A DNA stretch of 64,000 nt from Pleodorina starrii (GCA_030267565.1 BRXU01000038.1:744001-808000); one strand, 5' to 3'. Positions 11,802-22,884 are shown, numbered from the stretch's first letter. Notes: generated from the sequence alone by a model not told the origin. A program made the numbers and translations.

Positions 11802-13060
11802 GGAGGGGCGGCTGTGAGGAGGGGCGGCTGTGGCGAGCAGCAGCGGGAGTTGCGGGGCAGGGGAGACACGGCGGGGCAGGAGAGAACGTTCCGGGGAGAG
11901 GCTGTGGGGATGAGCGGCGGAGAGGTCTGGAGGACGCGGGGCAGCAGGTGCGGGGGACAGATGTGAGAATCTGACGGGGGTGGCAATAATGAGGGCGCGA
12001 GGGGGGAATGACGTTTGTGTTTGTGGGGGGGGGGGCGGGCCCGGGGCAGGGAAGGGTATGCGGCGGCAAGGGGGAGGGCAACGAGCACCAGTGCGCGCGG
12101 CTGTGCCCATTTTGGAAGCGGGCGGTGAGACAGGGGGTGGGGGGGCGGCAATAAAGAGGGCGCGAGGGGGGACTGAGGGCTCCATGCGCTGGTCGCCTTG
12201 CCAGCCTTGCCAATTGGTTATCTATCTGTCAGTTCGGTTTCGTGCTCCGACAACCCGGAGAGGGGATGTGGGCGAGTATGGGGCGACGGGATACGATAGG
12301 GGGGAATGTGCGTCACGGGGAGAGTGCCCATAGGATCGCATCCTGCGTGCCGCCGCACCGCACCACCCATAGTGATTGAGAACCTAGGGACGCGAGCAGT
12401 ACAGTACAGGGAGGGTTCGGTCGGTCGACTTGGCAGCCTTGTTTGGCGGGTGTTGTTGCACCGCGCCCCCGGAAGGGCAAGAGCCAGTCAGGGAGATGGG
12501 CTGCCCGAGGAAGTATCTTGTCAGTGTACGAGGTGCGGAAACCCACGTCTGGCGTGATGTGGCGGGGTTGCTGACGTGAGTGTCCGGCGCTTTTGCTGCT
12601 ACGGTGCTCTTCAGACCCATGGGTCGGGTGGACCCCGCGGTAGAGCTGGTGCTGTGGAACCGTTGCACCAAAGTCAATTAGGGCCGTCGCGGTGGAAGGG
12701 TCGGGCGTGTGCTGTGCTGTGCTTTCATGTCCTGGCGTGCGGCGTGCGTTCGTTACTGTGCGGGTGGGTGTCTGCTCGACATGTGCGTGCGTAGCGTGTA
12801 CTGGACTGGGCGGGGCGGCGTTGTCAGGTCGGAAGGCCTCTTGGTGTGGGGCGCCCGCACTTGTCGGTGCACCCTTCATTTGAAATGGTCCTTGCGAAGC
12901 ACCTGCTGTTTTGTGACATGACGCGCGCTATGCTGGGTCGTGTAACCTGCGAGTGCCCTGTCCCGGAAAGGAGGGGTTACCGTATGGGTGACGTTCAGTC
13001 AATGGCTGCAGACGGAGAGAGAGAAAGCTCTACTTCCAAGTGTAAGATCTGCGCTGTAAC
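11802..13060 (+). other. HIS7 3' UTR region; candidate poly(A) words
   Basis: No gene is seen between the HIS7 stop and about 13.0 kb. TGTAA words, the usual green-algal poly(A) signal, occur in the sense direction at 12941-12945, 13039-13043 and 13053-13057. That would give a 3' UTR of about 1.1-1.3 kb. The open frames here are not conserved-looking. Confidence 0.45.
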
Positions 13061-13736
13061 GGCCATGGCGCAGTTTGAAACGGGTACTGGCAGGTGCTAG
13101 GCATGCATGATGTTCTTCATGACCAAGCAAAGACTGTGAATACAGCCTGCAGATTATTCGCTGTCGTTCACGCCGTGTTCGAAACCCGTTCACCCGGGGA
13201 TCAACTGCCCGATGCCTGCCAAGCAAACCGAACGCCGGTACGCCTGTCAGCGCAATTTCCCTCACCCCTACTGGACCCGTACTACCCAGAAAAGGCGGCT
13301 CAACCACTCTTGCTGCCCCTTCCGGAGCCTGGCGTGGTACGTGTGGTACGTGTGGGAGTGACACAATGCGGCTGCCAGAGCCCAAGGCGACGATGATCAA
13401 ATTTACAACCCGGTTGACAGGGCTATAGGCCCTGCCCTATGGCAGCACGCCAGTACCCCTGGTCCACGAATGGAAGTCTTCATTGTTCTTCTCTGCAGCA
13501 GCAAAGGTGGCCAGCGACAGCATCGCTATGGCACAAACCCCTCTCGCTCTCTCTTCAACACAGCACTCAGACGGCGCCTCTTGCCAGTGCGTTCCAGCCA
13601 AGGGGGGGGCAACCCAGGAAAACTGCCCCGCCGGGAGCGCCAAACAACTACATGGCCGGCGCAGCCAACGCTGCCAAAAACGTCCATGCTCACGAGCAGA
13701 AATAGCCCAGTCCATCACATGCAGGTGCAGCAGGTA

Positions 13737-13741
13737 TTACA
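13737..13741 (-). terminator. Candidate ATPG poly(A) signal (TGTAA on minus strand)
   Basis: TTACA on the plus strand, about 200 bases past the ATPG stop, in the expected place for a short 3' UTR converging on HIS7. Confidence 0.5.
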
Positions 13742-13937
13742 TATGGACAGGTCCGCCTAACATCGGTACAGTCCCCTCGGTGCCTCGCAATCGGCAACCA
13801 ATTCCCAGCATCTGCAAGTTTCCTTAAAATGCAGTATTGGACAAAAAGACTGCCGTGGGTTGACACCCGATTCCCACCCACAAGTTCATCGCGGCTCACC
13901 AAGGCAGAGCGCGTCACTACTCGGCTAAACAAGAGGT

Positions 13938-14573
13938 TTAGACCTTCACGCCCTCCGGCAGCACACGCCTCAGCACCTCCGCGCTAATCTTGTCCACCTG
14001 GGCATCCAGGCTCTTGAGCATGGTCGCCGACTCCTGCTCCAGACCACCGATCGCCGACTCCACCTCAGCGGTGATCTTCGCCTTCGCCACGTTGTAAGCC
14101 TTATCCAGCTCCGCCTGCTTAGCGTTCTTCTGCGAGTTGATCGAGGCGCTGACCTCGCCGCGGGCCGCCTTGAGGATGGACTCCGCCTCCATCACCAGCT
14201 TGTCAACGTCGCCCGTGTTGTCCTTCACGGAGCCCAGCTTGGAGCGAATGAGGTTGTCACGCTCATCAAGGACCTTGCCAACGGGGGTGAACCAGGTCTT
14301 CTCCAGGAACACCATCAGCAGCAGGAACTCGCCGGCCATGACCGGCATGGTCAGGTTGAAGTCGAAAATCTTGCCGGCCTCGGCAGCAGCGGGCATCGCC
14401 ATCAGGGCGTTGGCGACCAGAGCAGAAAGCGCCGGCTTTGCGAGCTGCGCCAGCTGCTGGGACGGCTTCTCCGCCTGGGCGCGGACCACCAGGCGCATAG
14501 GGCGCGCCGCAGCCGGCTTTGCAGCCGCGCGGGCGCCGAACGCCTGCTGAGGACGGGCAAGCAGCGAGGCCAT
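13938..14573 (-). CDS. ATPG: Chloroplast ATP synthase CF0 subunit b' (subunit II) precursor
   Basis: Peripheral-stalk subunit that pairs with AtpF to hold CF1 to CF0 in the thylakoid membrane. The 211-residue frame starts MASLLARPQQ, has an Ala/Arg-rich stromal transit region, then an ALMAMPAAAEAG segment typical of a second, thylakoid-directed cleavage. The single membrane span follows (MPVMAGEFLLLMVFLEKTWF). A long charged coiled coil then runs from about residue 95 to the end (VLDERDNLIRSKLG...VLPEGVKV). Length and motifs match green-algal b'. The coding sequence is uninterrupted, unlike the intron-rich neighbours. The downstream TGTAA fits a short 3' UTR. It could be confused with plastid-encoded AtpF, but the transit peptide and nuclear context exclude that. 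Confidence 0.96.
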   Translation of the reverse strand: MASLLARPQQAFGARAAAKPAAARPMRLVVRAQAEKPSQQLAQLAKPALSALVANALMAMPAAAEAGKIFDFNLTMPVMAGEFLLLMVFLEKTWFTPVGKVLDERDNLIRSKLGSVKDNTGDVDKLVMEAESILKAARGEVSASINSQKNAKQAELDKAYNVAKAKITAEVESAIGGLEQESATMLKSLDAQVDKISAEVLRRVLPEGVKV

Positions 14574-17150
14574 CTTTCTGCTGTTGGGGTGGACACACGT
14601 GCTGCCGTTTAGGGAATTAAAATGCAGGGTCCGGGGCGAGTTGCATCGCGACCTTTATCCAAACCGTGTACGGCGATGGGTCGCGACCTCTGATCTTTTC
14701 GTTGCATTGCGCACAATGCCACAAATCACCACAAAATTTCCGAGCGCATTACATCTCCAAAGTGATGACGCAAGAGGTATGAGCGACAGCACGCTTCTCG
14801 CTTGCAGCGGATGCTCATTGCCGAAGCCTTTAAAAGGGGGTGCCCTTTCATTCTTACGAACTGTCACATGGAACTAAACTTATAAATTAATTTTCTACCG
14901 ATCTGACTGGCAGCGCGACCTCGTCCTTCGTGTGAAGGGCTTGTTGCCCATCATGGCTGTTGTCGTGGCGTTAGCGCTTGATCCAACGCTGTTGTGATTA
15001 CGCAAATTCACTGGGGCTTTGACGCGGTGAATGGAAAGTTGAACCAGCACAGCATACGGAGACGGTCTTATACTTCAACGTGGCGGGTAAAATATCACTC
15101 GTAAACACGTACACATGCTGCACTGGCGAAGACGAGAGTTGCCGTGTACCAGCTCGGCTCCGAGTTCGGGGTGACGGGTCGGGGCTGTTGGGGGCCCTTG
15201 CCCATTGTAGTTCGGCTAGTAACGTGGGCGCGTCATCTGTCAACACCGCTCCATCCCCATATCCTCATGGGATAATGCAGCTTCTTTGGTTTGTCCAGAC
15301 TGGCCCTCAGTGGCTTACTGCCCTTGTTGGAAGCGATTGTTACAAGGGGGCCAGCTTTCACACTGGTCGTTCGCCGTACCGTCGGGGACGCGGGGGGTGA
15401 GGCGTTGTCCGGCGGCCCACAAAACACGACGCGGCCCGACCGATTGGCGAGGAAGGGGTGAACGGCCGGAAACGTGTCCCAGTCGCGGGGAGGAATACCC
15501 AGTGAGGCAAAGTAAGTGAGGCGCACCCAGAAATCCAAAATTACCTTCACCCCGACCCAATCGAGTTCGGCACGCCGGAGAGGAGTGCGGGAGTCCCAAT
15601 CCCTGTTCATACACTGGCGACCCCGCTCCCGGGCCGACAACCCCGTCAAAGCAACACTAATATCGTCTCAAGAGTTCGTACGGCAGACCGATGGTTCGAC
15701 CGGGGTTATTCAAAGGGAGCACAATGATTCCACCAGTTAGCAATGACCTGCGTGTCGGGCAGAGCAAGACACCTACAACCGCGGGGGGGGTGACGAGCCG
15801 GCGTGGCGCCCCCCTAAAAAGCCCTAAAAAGGGCTCGGCCCACAGACGCTGCTGCCTGCTAGCGCCTGCCACGCAGAGGGTCCTCCCCCTCCGTCCCTAG
15901 CCCGCGGAGCACAGCACTATCTCCCCTCCCCCTTCATCCCCTTCATCTCCACTTCTCCCCTTCTCCACTTCTCCACTTCTCCCTTCTCCCCTTCATCTCC
16001 ACTTCTCCCCTAAACCCGCCACTGCCAAAAGCCACCCTTGCCGGCCCCTTCCCAGCTGCCAAACAGCACAAACCACTCCTCACTCCTCAACGGGCCCCAT
16101 CTCCTGAGGAGAGAGGGCACAGACACAAACATCCGCAGTCCGGCTCCGCCCCCTCCCTGCTGACCCTAGGCCAGGACATTGCCCGCCCGCCAAGCCCGCC
16201 CGCCCGCCCAGCCCGTGTCCATAAACCTCCATGCTCTCCTCACTCCCTCCTTCTCTTCCTCTCCGCCTCTCCCCTCCCCCACCCCGCCACTGCCAATGTG
16301 CCAAAAGCCTGTTGTTGTTGTTTTTGACGGGTGTTACACTGTGGGCGACTCGCCGTGAGGCAGGACGAGCACCGGGGGCACTGACCGGGACGAGACACAG
16401 CTCAGGGGCGGGTGCACGGCTACATCCGTCTGTTCGGCCGCGCGCGTCTCGCTCCCTTACTCGCGCCCCCCGGGCCCCCCGCGGGGGCACCCGGGCCCAT
16501 AAAACCCATTTGCGAGCCGCCAACAGCCGCCGCCACCACCGCCACCGCAACACCGACCGCGCTCTCTCGACCACCACAATCACCACCACCACCACAATAT
16601 CCACCGCCACAGCCGCAACTGCACCCAGCGCTGGGCTCGGCGCCACGGCCTTAGGAGACCGAGCAGACCCCCGGAGAAGCCGGGTCGTCGCACCCGGACC
16701 ACATCGACTGCACCGGCGCTGGCATTGGTGGGGAGATAGGGGAGCTGGGACTTCTATCTTGGGCTTGGAGGAGGGCGGGGAGGGAGGTTGGGGAGGAGGG
16801 CGGGGAGGGAGGGTGGGGAGGAGGGAGGGGAGGGAGGGTGGGGAGGGAGGGTGGGGAGGAGGGAGGGGAGGGAGGGTGGGGAGGGAGGGTGGGGAGGAGG
16901 GCGGGGAGGGAGGGTGGGGAGGGAGGGTGGGGAGGGAGGGTGGGGAGGAGGGCGGGGAGGGAGGGTGGGGAGGGAGGGTGGGGAAGAGGGCGGGGAGGGA
17001 GGGTGGGGAGGGAGGGTGGGGAGGAGGGCGGGGAGGGAGGGTGGGGAGGAGGGTGGAGAGGGAGGGTGGGGAGGAGGGCGGGGAGGTAGGGTCGCTCCTG
17101 CGCCATGACAACGACCATGACGACGAGCACGACCCGGAATGGTCGGGATG
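14574..17150. other. ATPG upstream region and gene-poor DNA
   Basis: 14574-14900 should hold the ATPG promoter and 5' UTR; TTTAAAAGG at about 14830 is the only TATA-like word and is weak. From 15.0 to 16.1 kb I see no convincing gene. A minus-strand open stretch at 15233-15649 has a protein-like composition (RDWDSRTPLRRAELDW) but no family I recognise. 16.1-16.7 kb is low-complexity. Confidence 0.4.
16765..17090. repeat. G-rich minisatellite (GGAGGGAGGGTGGGGA units)
   Basis: About 325 bases of GGGAGGGAGGGTGGGGAGGA-type units in varied order. It is purely purine-rich on the plus strand, so triplex or quadruplex structure is possible. The long open frames across it on both strands are an effect of composition. 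Confidence 0.9.
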
Positions 17151-17162
17151 TGAGGGGAGAAT

Positions 17163-17283
17163 TCCGCAGCGGAGAAGGAGACGGCGCTAGCGAACGGACC
17201 CCGAACCCAGCAATACTTACCGAACATACCTGTAACCTTACCGAGCTGAAAAGCGCTGCGACCGCGTCGCCGCCAGAACAACC
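17163..17283 (-). repeat. Family D repeat, long form (left member of inverted pair)
   Basis: Runs from CCGCAGCGGAGAAGGAGACG through AATACTTACCGAACATACC and GTAACCTTACCGAGCTG to GCGTCGCCGCCAG. It is the reverse complement of 17424-17520 over about 95 bases. Confidence 0.85.
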
Positions 17284-17423
17284 AATTTGAGGGGCAGCAG
17301 CAGCTGTTGTTCCGCCACCCCAAGACCTCCGTTGTCGGTGACGGCGCTGCCACCGGCGGCCGAGGCAGCGGCGAGTGTGTGATCCTCTGTCGTACCGTGT
17401 GGACTCCCCCCGGGGGTGCCCGG
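17284..17423 (+). other. Protein-like open segment between two family D copies
   Basis: The 140 bases between the inverted D copies read QQLLFRHPKTSVVGDG then GSGECVILCRTVWTPPG without a stop. The sequence after the second copy (17540-17635) reads SGESNPYRPLLHRCASAAHS. These could be exons of a plus-strand gene with D copies in its introns, but I recognise no family and cannot place a start or end. Confidence 0.3.
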
Positions 17424-17530
17424 CTTTTCAGCTCGGTAAGGTTACAGGTATGTTCGGTAAGTATTGCTGGGTTCTGGGTCCGTTCGCCAACGCCGTCTCC
17501 TTCTCCGCTGCGGATTTCTCTTTATACCCC
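17424..17530 (+). repeat. Family D repeat, long form (right member of inverted pair)
   Basis: Carries GGTAAGGTTACAGGTATG, then TTCGGTAAGTATTGC and ends CTCCGCTGCGG. In this orientation it contains three donor-like words: GTAAGG, GTATGT and GTAAGT. Confidence 0.85.
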
Positions 17531-18125
17531 GCCCGTGTCCCCCGCCGCCGACACCACATCCGGAGAGAGCAACCCGTATCGGCCGCTGCTGCACCGCTGC
17601 GCTTCCGCTGCCCACTCGACGCGACAGTGCGAGCATGAGGTACGGCAGGTACGACAACGGCGGCGGGCACCCGCGGTATTCGTACAGGTTCGGCATTTCG
17701 ACGGAGTTCACGACAACGGCCAGGTCCAAGAGCACAGCGGCTCCGATTCCGCGCAATGCCCTCGCCGCCGCCGCAGCAGCAGGTGGCGGCGGCTGTGACG
17801 GCGGCGGCGGTTTGGGCGAGGTGGCAGTGGCTGGCTGGTTGCGCGGTGGATCGTGGAGGGTGGCGGATACGGTTTGGCTGCTGCGACGAATGCTGGGCAG
17901 CAGTCGAGAGGCCGGCTTTACCGACCCACGGGTCAGGCTGCAGTTGGTGGATAGGGGCGAGTTCCGGGCGGCTGGGCAGAGCGTCAACCTGACGGGGCTC
18001 ACGGCCACAGGCAGGGGTTGAGTGCGGGGCAGGGCGGGGCAGGTGGGGCGGGGCGGGCGGGGTGGGCGGGCTGAGTCTGAGTCTGGAGGGGGACGTGGTC
18101 AAATCCATTGAGGGATTGCAACCGC

Positions 18126-19442
18126 TGATACGTAGGGTGGATGGATGGATGTTACAAGCTTCAGTGAGCTCGTACGGCTCAAACGAACCCGGAGGCTCAT
18201 GAACCGCTTCAGTCGCGCAGAAAAAGATAAAGAAAAACAAAAACAAAATGACAGCACAAACGTCTCATAACGAAAGTGGTGCAATGGAACGTAAACTGTG
18301 TGAGATCGCACAAAAACAAACTTCTCAAGATGAAATGCGTTCTTGCCGCAGACTGAACATCTCAAAGATAGCTTTCGCAAGGCCGCGCTGATCGTCGACT
18401 TGCATGACATCGTGAACACTCGCAGTATTGGGTACGCCTAAGTCCCAAAGCATCTGCCGTGCTGACACAAGGGCAGAACACTCCAACAGAAAATGCTTCT
18501 CATCCTCGACCGCACCGTCAGAGCGACACGCTTTGCAAACACGGAGCTCCCTAGACCGGCTACTCTCGCTGTTAATCGCCAAAGCAGAAACACACAAACG
18601 AAAACGAAGTAAAGAACGATGGTGCGCCAGGGGGATGTAACCCTCAAAACGCTTCGGCAGCCCCATCCAATGTTTGTGGCGACACATCTTAACACCGGGC
18701 TTTCTACCGTCCGTAACGAAAGCGCTCGGGTCCACAGCCAACCTGTCGCTGCTCCAGTCGTCATTAACACGACCCCTGAGGGTGTCCATCAGCGCCTCAA
18801 CATCAAGCTTGCTGGCCGCGTACCGCCTAACCCTAGCATCAATGCTACCCGCTGCTGCGTCCTCGCCCCAGACATGCCCTAAGAGGTTTAGAGCCCTGAT
18901 GACCTTGGAACCCCAACCGTCACCCTGCAGATTGGTTTCTAACGCCAACCGAATCTCGTGACGAAAAGCACTGTGATACACGGTGCTAGTGACCTCCACC
19001 AGACTATTCCAGAAGCGAAAAACCGACTCGGCCCAGTGCAACTGCAAAGGCATCTGACCAAGTTCCCTAAACAACAACTGAAGAGGCGGAACGGCGGCTC
19101 CAACCAATTGCTTCATAAATGAAATCTGGAGCTTGACCATCCGGTCTCGTATAGCCGCCTCAAAATAACAAGAGCGTGGAGCTTCATTGGCCGGGAAACC
19201 CCTCTCTAGCATGGCTAGGACCAAGTCAGCACCCCACAGCTGCGATCCGTACGACAGCACGGAACGGACTTGCGCGTTAAAACATTTCATACCGACGGAA
19301 GGCAACAAAAGCCCCTGCCGCCGCAGTTTACTGAGCAGGGCAAACATGGCCCGCCGGCCCGCAGCATAGAGCTCATCCGTACAGGAGGCGAAGGTACTGC
19401 TAGGACCGAAATGCAGCCCGAGATAGCGATGATACGTAGGGT
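18126..19442 (-). mobile_element. 5'-truncated non-LTR retrotransposon (LINE) with 13-bp target duplication
   Basis: The element body is 18139-19429 (1291 bp), flanked by identical 13-bp TGATACGTAGGGT at 18126-18138 and 19430-19442. The minus-strand frame starts inside the reverse transcriptase region at RYLGLHFGP and continues through KCFNAQVRSVLSYGSQLWG, the conserved segment after the RT palm and thumb. It ends with a CxxC...HxxxxC zinc-knuckle (CKACRSDG...HFLLEC) and a stop at 18325. A 3' UTR of about 185 bases ends in three ATCC units, a typical LINE 3' tail. The endonuclease and RT catalytic parts are missing through 5' truncation. The frame continues by chance upstream into the neighbouring tandem repeat. 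It is a dead insertion; the specific LINE clade (L1-like in algae) is inferred. Confidence 0.9.
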
Positions 19443-19504
19443 AGCAGACCGTTCCGTACTGTATCGGACCGCATGCGCTTCTTGACGCTCCTTCCGCGGC
19501 GCAA

Positions 19505-19774
19505 CCTCCTGATGCTGACGGCGCAAGCTCCTGATGCTGACGGCGCAAGCTCCTGATACTGACGGCGCAAGCTCCTGATGCTGACGGCGCAAGCTCCTGA
19601 TACTGACGGCGCAAGCTCCTGATGCTGACGGCGCAAGCTCCTGATGCTGACGGCGCAAGCTCCTGATACTGACGGCGCAAGCTCCTGATGCTGGCGGCGC
19701 AAGCTCCTGGTTCTGGCGGCGACGAGCTCCTGATGCTGACGGCGCAAGCTCCTGATGCTGACGGCGACGAGCGG
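19505..19774. repeat. 21-bp tandem repeat (GCTCCTGATGCTGACGGCGCA)
   Basis: About twelve head-to-tail copies of a 21-bp unit (core CTCCTGATGCTGACGGCG). Because 21 is a multiple of three, every frame stays open; on the minus strand it reads as RRQ(H/Y)QELAPSASGACAVSI-type heptads. It lies just outside the LINE target duplication, so it pre-dates or is independent of that insertion. Confidence 0.95.
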
Positions 19775-19789
19775 CAGCATTCCCGACCT

Positions 19790-20300
19790 GGACTTCGCGG
19801 TGGGGGTCGCGGGACTTACTTTGGCCGCGACGCCTGGCTTGCTGGCGTCTGCAGCCGCCGCTGGCCACATCGAACCCTACGCCCGGCTCCGCCAGTGGGG
19901 CTGCCTCTGGGGGGCGATCCAGCCTTTTCACCGCCTTTTCACCGCCTTTTCACCCGGGCGGGTAAAAAATGATACCGCAGCGGAGACGGAGCCCGGGCGG
20001 GACACGGGGCGCTTTGCCGGTGGCTGCTGGAGCATGGCTGCCCCTGGAGCATGCAGCGCAGTCAGCAGCGCAACGGCAGGCAGCCACGTGGACCTGATGG
20101 ACTGGCTTTGGCAGCGGCGCCCGGACCTGACCCGGAGGACCTCAGCCCAGTGGCCGCGGATCTCCGGCCCCTGGTTTTGGGCGCCCTGCAGGGCTGCCAC
20201 CTGGAGGCGGCACAGCGGCTAGACCGGGACGTGCCCGGGCTTTTAGCATTCCTAGCGCAGCGGCAAAGAGCCGCCGAGTGCACCAGGCAGGTACCACACC
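19790..20300 (+). pseudogene. Ankyrin-repeat-like gene remnant
   Basis: Segments typical of algal ankyrin-repeat proteins occur in different frames: AAAAGHIEPYARLRQWGC (19850-19905), RWLLEHGCPWS (20015-20055), SATAGSHVDLMDWLWQRRPD (20065-20130) and LGALQGCHLEAAQRL (20180-20220). The last two need frame changes relative to each other, and a family D tail (ACCGCAGCGGAGACGG) sits between the first two, as if in an intron. No start, stop or complete repeat series is seen. A multi-exon gene with unrecognised splice sites is the alternative. Confidence 0.4.
19972..19990 (-). repeat. Family D tail, short copy
   Basis: ATACCGCAGCGGAGACGG following GGGTAAAAAATG, the same tail context as other short D copies. 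Confidence 0.6.
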
Positions 20301-21150
20301 AAGGGGCGCTCGTTATGCATTGCATTGCTGCCGCTAAACTAGCGCCGCAGGTGTTTGCATGGACAAGGAAATGGCAGATTGGGGCAGCAGCTCATGGGGA
20401 CATGGGCCATTGAGCTGGGGGACAACAGGGCGGACAACGTGCGGGCCCGTACGTCGTGATATCTCGTACAACGCACACAGCCGCTGAACCGGAAAAAACG
20501 CTCCACGCGTACGCAAAGGCTAGTGATTAGCAAGGACTTTATTGGGCCTAAGCGCGGTTTGATGGTTCAGCTGTCTTGCCTTTAAAATGGACAGACGAAC
20601 AACGTTGCCCAACGCAAGTAGAAGGACACTGCGCTTCATTATCGTTTATAATCGTCTTTTCCATGCGACGGCAAGCAGCGATGATAGATTACCAACAATA
20701 TCGCGCTGGAGAGGTGTGCGCATCATTGCGGAAAGATTTGGACTGGGACTCCTCGCGCCTCACGCACGGAGCACTGTGCTTCGGTGCATCGATGGGCAAG
20801 GGCGGAGTGCGCCGCAGCAGCCCACAGCGCAGGCGCATGTCCCTGACTCGTAACGCTTCTCTACATGGCTCCACCGGATTTGTTACGACGCCACCCCGGC
20901 GACATCCGTGATTGACGACGGGCTCACCTGCGACCGCGCTTTCGCGGGTAAGGAACCATTCTGGGGCTCGCCAGGAGGAGGCTTGATGGCCCTTACGCTG
21001 TCGGGTAGCAGATCTCCTGCGAACGAAAGGGCTTTTGCGTTTGCCGGCTTAAGAGCCTTGCCTGCCATAGCGGCTTCCTTACCACAGTCTTCTCCATCGC
21101 CGGTCCGCCCGCCCTCCCCATCCCTATCCCCATACTCCGCATCCAACCTC
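20300..21150. other. No clear gene
   Basis: Open frames are short and do not resemble known proteins. A minus-strand and a plus-strand frame overlap near 20900-21150 with Ala/Pro/Ser-rich composition only. Confidence 0.4.
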
Positions 21151-22374
21151 ACTGCAGGCAGGCGCCTGCTGACCTACCGCTGTCGAACCCTCATGGTCAT
21201 CGGCGGCAGCACGGCACCCGCCCAGGATGCAGCACCCCACCACTACTGGCAGCGCGGCGGGGAGGACTGCGGCGAAGCCCACGGCGCGCCGTACTTCCCC
21301 TCCTCCGCAGCGTCCGCTTCCGCCGCCGTCGCACCCACTGCCTGAGCCGGTGAGCTTCCCGACCACAACCGCGTTCACGAGGCCACGGAGCTCGCGCCGC
21401 TGAGCTGCCCGGTGCGGCTGCTGCTGGGGGGTAATGCTGGTGGTGATGGTGCGGCGGCGGTGGCGAAGCAGCCTGGCGATGCCCGGCGGCGGGCTCGGAG
21501 CGCAGCAGCCGGCATGACTGTCTGCCCGCTGCCGCCCCTTGCGGTGCGTGCGTGCGTGCGTGTTTTAGGGATGTGTGCGGGTCTGGATGTGCAGTGCGTG
21601 CCGGTGGCTATACACATGAGGACTGAGGAGGGAGGCTGAGCAGGAAGATGCGTTGACGAGGACCCCATGCGGATGGGTGACTTGTCCTTCCCCCATCTGT
21701 CTGCTCCGTCTGTCTGCTCCATCTGCGCTGCGGACTTCGCTGCTTGATAGCCACATCCCGTCCGGCGGCATGATGTGCGGCTCGATGCGCCGTCTTTCCG
21801 CCATCATGTGCGGGCTTAACTGCCCACCCTTCCGCGCTGCGGCACTTTGTGGGACGCGCGGCAGGGCTGCGCCGTCGTGCCCTACGGCGGCTGCATCCTG
21901 GTGCACGGCGGCGTGTCGCCCGCGGGGGAGGCAACCGATGAGATGCGCGCGCTGACGCTGCGGCCCGACCCCAGCCGCCCCGGCGAATACGGTCTGTACA
22001 GCAGAGTACGGGTGCAGCAGGACACCGGAAGCGGCGGCGTCGATGGTGCTGGCAGAGGCGTCGCGCCGCAGAAACAGGCCTGGTGGCTTCCTGCCACAGT
22101 AACGACTAATGCGGCTAACGCAGGTGCAAACGCAGGTGCGCCGACACCGGCTCCGGCGCCGGCCTCCCTGAGCTCGGCAAGCAGCGGTGAGTCGGGCAGC
22201 GGCTCGGGCGGCGGTGTGGGAGGAGGGCCTCAGCCGCCCGATGCCTCGCGGCCGTGCCCGCCGCCGTCGCCGCGACACGGCCACCATGTTGCCATTGACA
22301 GAGCCACGTCTCGTTTGTGGCTCTTCGGCGGCCGCACCGGCAGTTACAACAGTAGGATGCGAGAGTTACAATGA
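21150..22374 (+). CDS. Kelch-repeat protein fragment
   Basis: Plus-strand segments with kelch character: RRLLTYRCRTLMVIGGSTAP (21160-21225, after a CTGCAG acceptor-like site) and, in an uninterrupted frame at 21847-22374, QGCAVVPYGGCILVHGG and PSPRHGHHVAIDRATSRLWL ending FGGRTGS. The double-Gly blades and PRHGH motif are those of kelch/galactose-oxidase beta-propellers, which bind partners rather than catalyse. An Ala/Gly/Pro-rich insert (about 22080-22240) separates two blades. The frame ends with a stop just after the last blade and upstream exons are uncertain, so it may be a truncated or decayed gene. Confidence 0.45.
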
Positions 22375-22884
22375 GGGACCACTAGGGTCCTGCGCTGGCG
22401 CATTCTGAGTCAACTCAGAACCTCACGGGCCTGCCGACTGCAGACCAGCACCCTCCCTCGTGTCCGCTCATCATTGAGGGAGGGTTGGTCCCATGGGACC
22501 CAACCGGCGGTTAGTGCTAGGGCACTGCCTAATGTGGCAGCCTGGCACGGATATGGCCGTTCGCGTCCGTGTGGAGGAAAGGGTGGGTGCTTGGGACGTC
22601 ATCCCAGTAGCTGTGGCGGCGGGAGCCGCCGCAACCACGACGCGGCGCGCGCGGCGTGGCTATGCCAGACGGCGGCGGGGCACTTGCTGCCGCCGCCGTC
22701 GTTGGCGGTGGGTCTGGACGGCGAGGAGGCGCCCGCGGACCCGCTGCCGTGCTGCTATTGAGCGCAACTGCCGACGGGACCGGGAAACTTGCGAGAAGCA
22801 TCATTAGCAAGATCGAATAAAACCCCTGGTAGCCCACAGGGAGTCTTCGCGTCTGTTGGGGGAGGTCGTTTGTGCAACGACGGC

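Noticed and set aside
12313..12879. 188-codon minus frame in the HIS7 3' flank
   Set aside because: No recognisable motif, and it lies where the HIS7 3' UTR is expected.
14137..14550. Plus-strand frame of 137 codons opposite ATPG
   Set aside because: Antisense shadow of a high-GC, codon-biased gene.
16080..17353. Long Pro/Ser- or Gly/Arg-rich frames on both strands
   Set aside because: They follow the GGAGGGAGGGTGGGGA minisatellite and have no conserved motif or plausible borders.
19400..19931. Extension of the LINE frame upstream as a larger repetitive protein
   Set aside because: The target duplication at 19430-19442 shows the element starts there; the upstream frame is the 21-bp array.
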